This document shows positions 15,060 through 15,290 of a DNA stretch of 15,290 nucleotides, one piece after another. Source of the DNA: Thermoplasmata archaeon (GTDB lineage: Archaea > Thermoplasmatota > Thermoplasmata > Sysuiplasmatales > Sysuiplasmataceae); NCBI GenBank assembly GCA_021796175.1, contig JAJYOM010000026.1:1-15290 (forward strand), given 5' to 3'. Both the position numbers and the translations under genes were made by a program. Below the pieces are notes generated by a model, which was not told the origin of the DNA, did no database searches, and saw nothing but the letters and a program-made list of their open reading frames with translations. How positions within the stretch are numbered: position 1 is the first letter of the stretch; every line of letters begins with the position of its first letter.

Positions 15060-15290
15060 ATTTCAGCCTCTTTCTGATGAAATTCATCGCTTCGCCGTCA
15101 TTCCTGTCCGGAGGGAATACAGCATAGAGGAATTTGAATATCACGCCATTCTCCGCCAGAATTGTCAGACTCTTGATGAGTCACTGCCCTATTTGGCCGG
15201 CACTGAAAGTCGGAAGACGCAGCGGGTCCGCCAGTTTCAGCCCGCTGTCTCTCAGCACCTCATACTGACTGCATCTGTGGAAGGGTGGAT
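15052..15290 (-). pseudogene. 3' part of an unrecognised gene with an in-frame TGA, cut by the window edge
   Basis: Reading into the window from the right edge on the minus strand, 35 codons (PPFHRCSQYEVLRDSG ... TFSAGQIGQ) are followed by TGA at 15183-15181. The same frame then stays open for 43 codons (LIKSLTILAENGVIFKF ... FIRKRLKYD) and ends at TGA 15054-15052, overlapping the next start. The part after the internal stop has no ATG near its front; a GTG (about 15144) behind GGAG could start a 30-residue product. Amino-acid composition on both sides looks protein-like, so an interrupted gene (for example TGG changed to TGA) is my preferred reading. Two short overlapping-operon genes, or a base-call error, are alternatives. 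No family recognised. Confidence 0.4.

Overview
This window looks like archaeal chromosome, most likely from a Thermoplasmata lineage. The assignment rests on gene content and signals, not on a marker gene: strong TATA-like boxes lie about 20-50 bases from start codons (some transcripts leaderless or nearly so), oligo-T tracts sit at gene ends, and the exported proteins are rich in N-glycosylation sequons. There is also a PNGase A-like protein, a DUF4382 protein, a zinc-ribbon membrane protein, and a receiver domain of the kind seen in methanogens and Thermoplasmata. Base composition is near 50% GC. I saw no rRNA, tRNA, CRISPR array or insertion sequence.

Layout, left to right. A methyltransferase with a C-terminal Trm112-like zinc ribbon (minus, 179-1075) is divergent from a class V PLP aminotransferase (plus, 1220-2368). 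Then follow, all on the minus strand, a one-TM DUF4382 exported protein (2624-3142), a DUF1275/YoaK membrane protein (3370-4098), a large secreted PNGase A-like protein (4176-6053) and a Pho84-type phosphate:proton symporter (6276-7766). Next, still minus, come a two-TM small protein (7918-8208) and a tight ABC exporter cassette (8277-10029). Between its ATPase and permease the cassette holds a very small zinc-ribbon gene that is frameshifted at an A8 run and has lost its fourth cysteine codon. A 330-base divergent control region leads to a plus-strand zinc-ribbon membrane protein (10362-10856), a REC-PAS-PAS-GAF regulator (11025-12710) and a fumarylacetoacetate hydrolase family enzyme. That enzyme's N-terminus appears to begin at a CTG codon at 12778, behind a good Shine-Dalgarno sequence. 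The right end (minus) holds proC (proline synthesis), an unrecognised 152-residue protein, and the 3' part of another unrecognised gene. The last overlaps its downstream neighbour by 8 bases and carries an in-frame TGA.

Most genes seem to be individual transcription units. Only the ABC cassette, and the pair at the right edge, have clear operon spacing. The main themes are the cell surface and transport (PNGase, DUF4382, DUF1275, phosphate uptake, ABC export), with small-molecule metabolism at the two flanks. I found no complete new system. The best leads are the broken zinc-ribbon gene inside the ABC cassette, the CTG-initiated hydrolase, the archaeal secreted N-glycanase-like protein, and the interrupted gene at the right edge.
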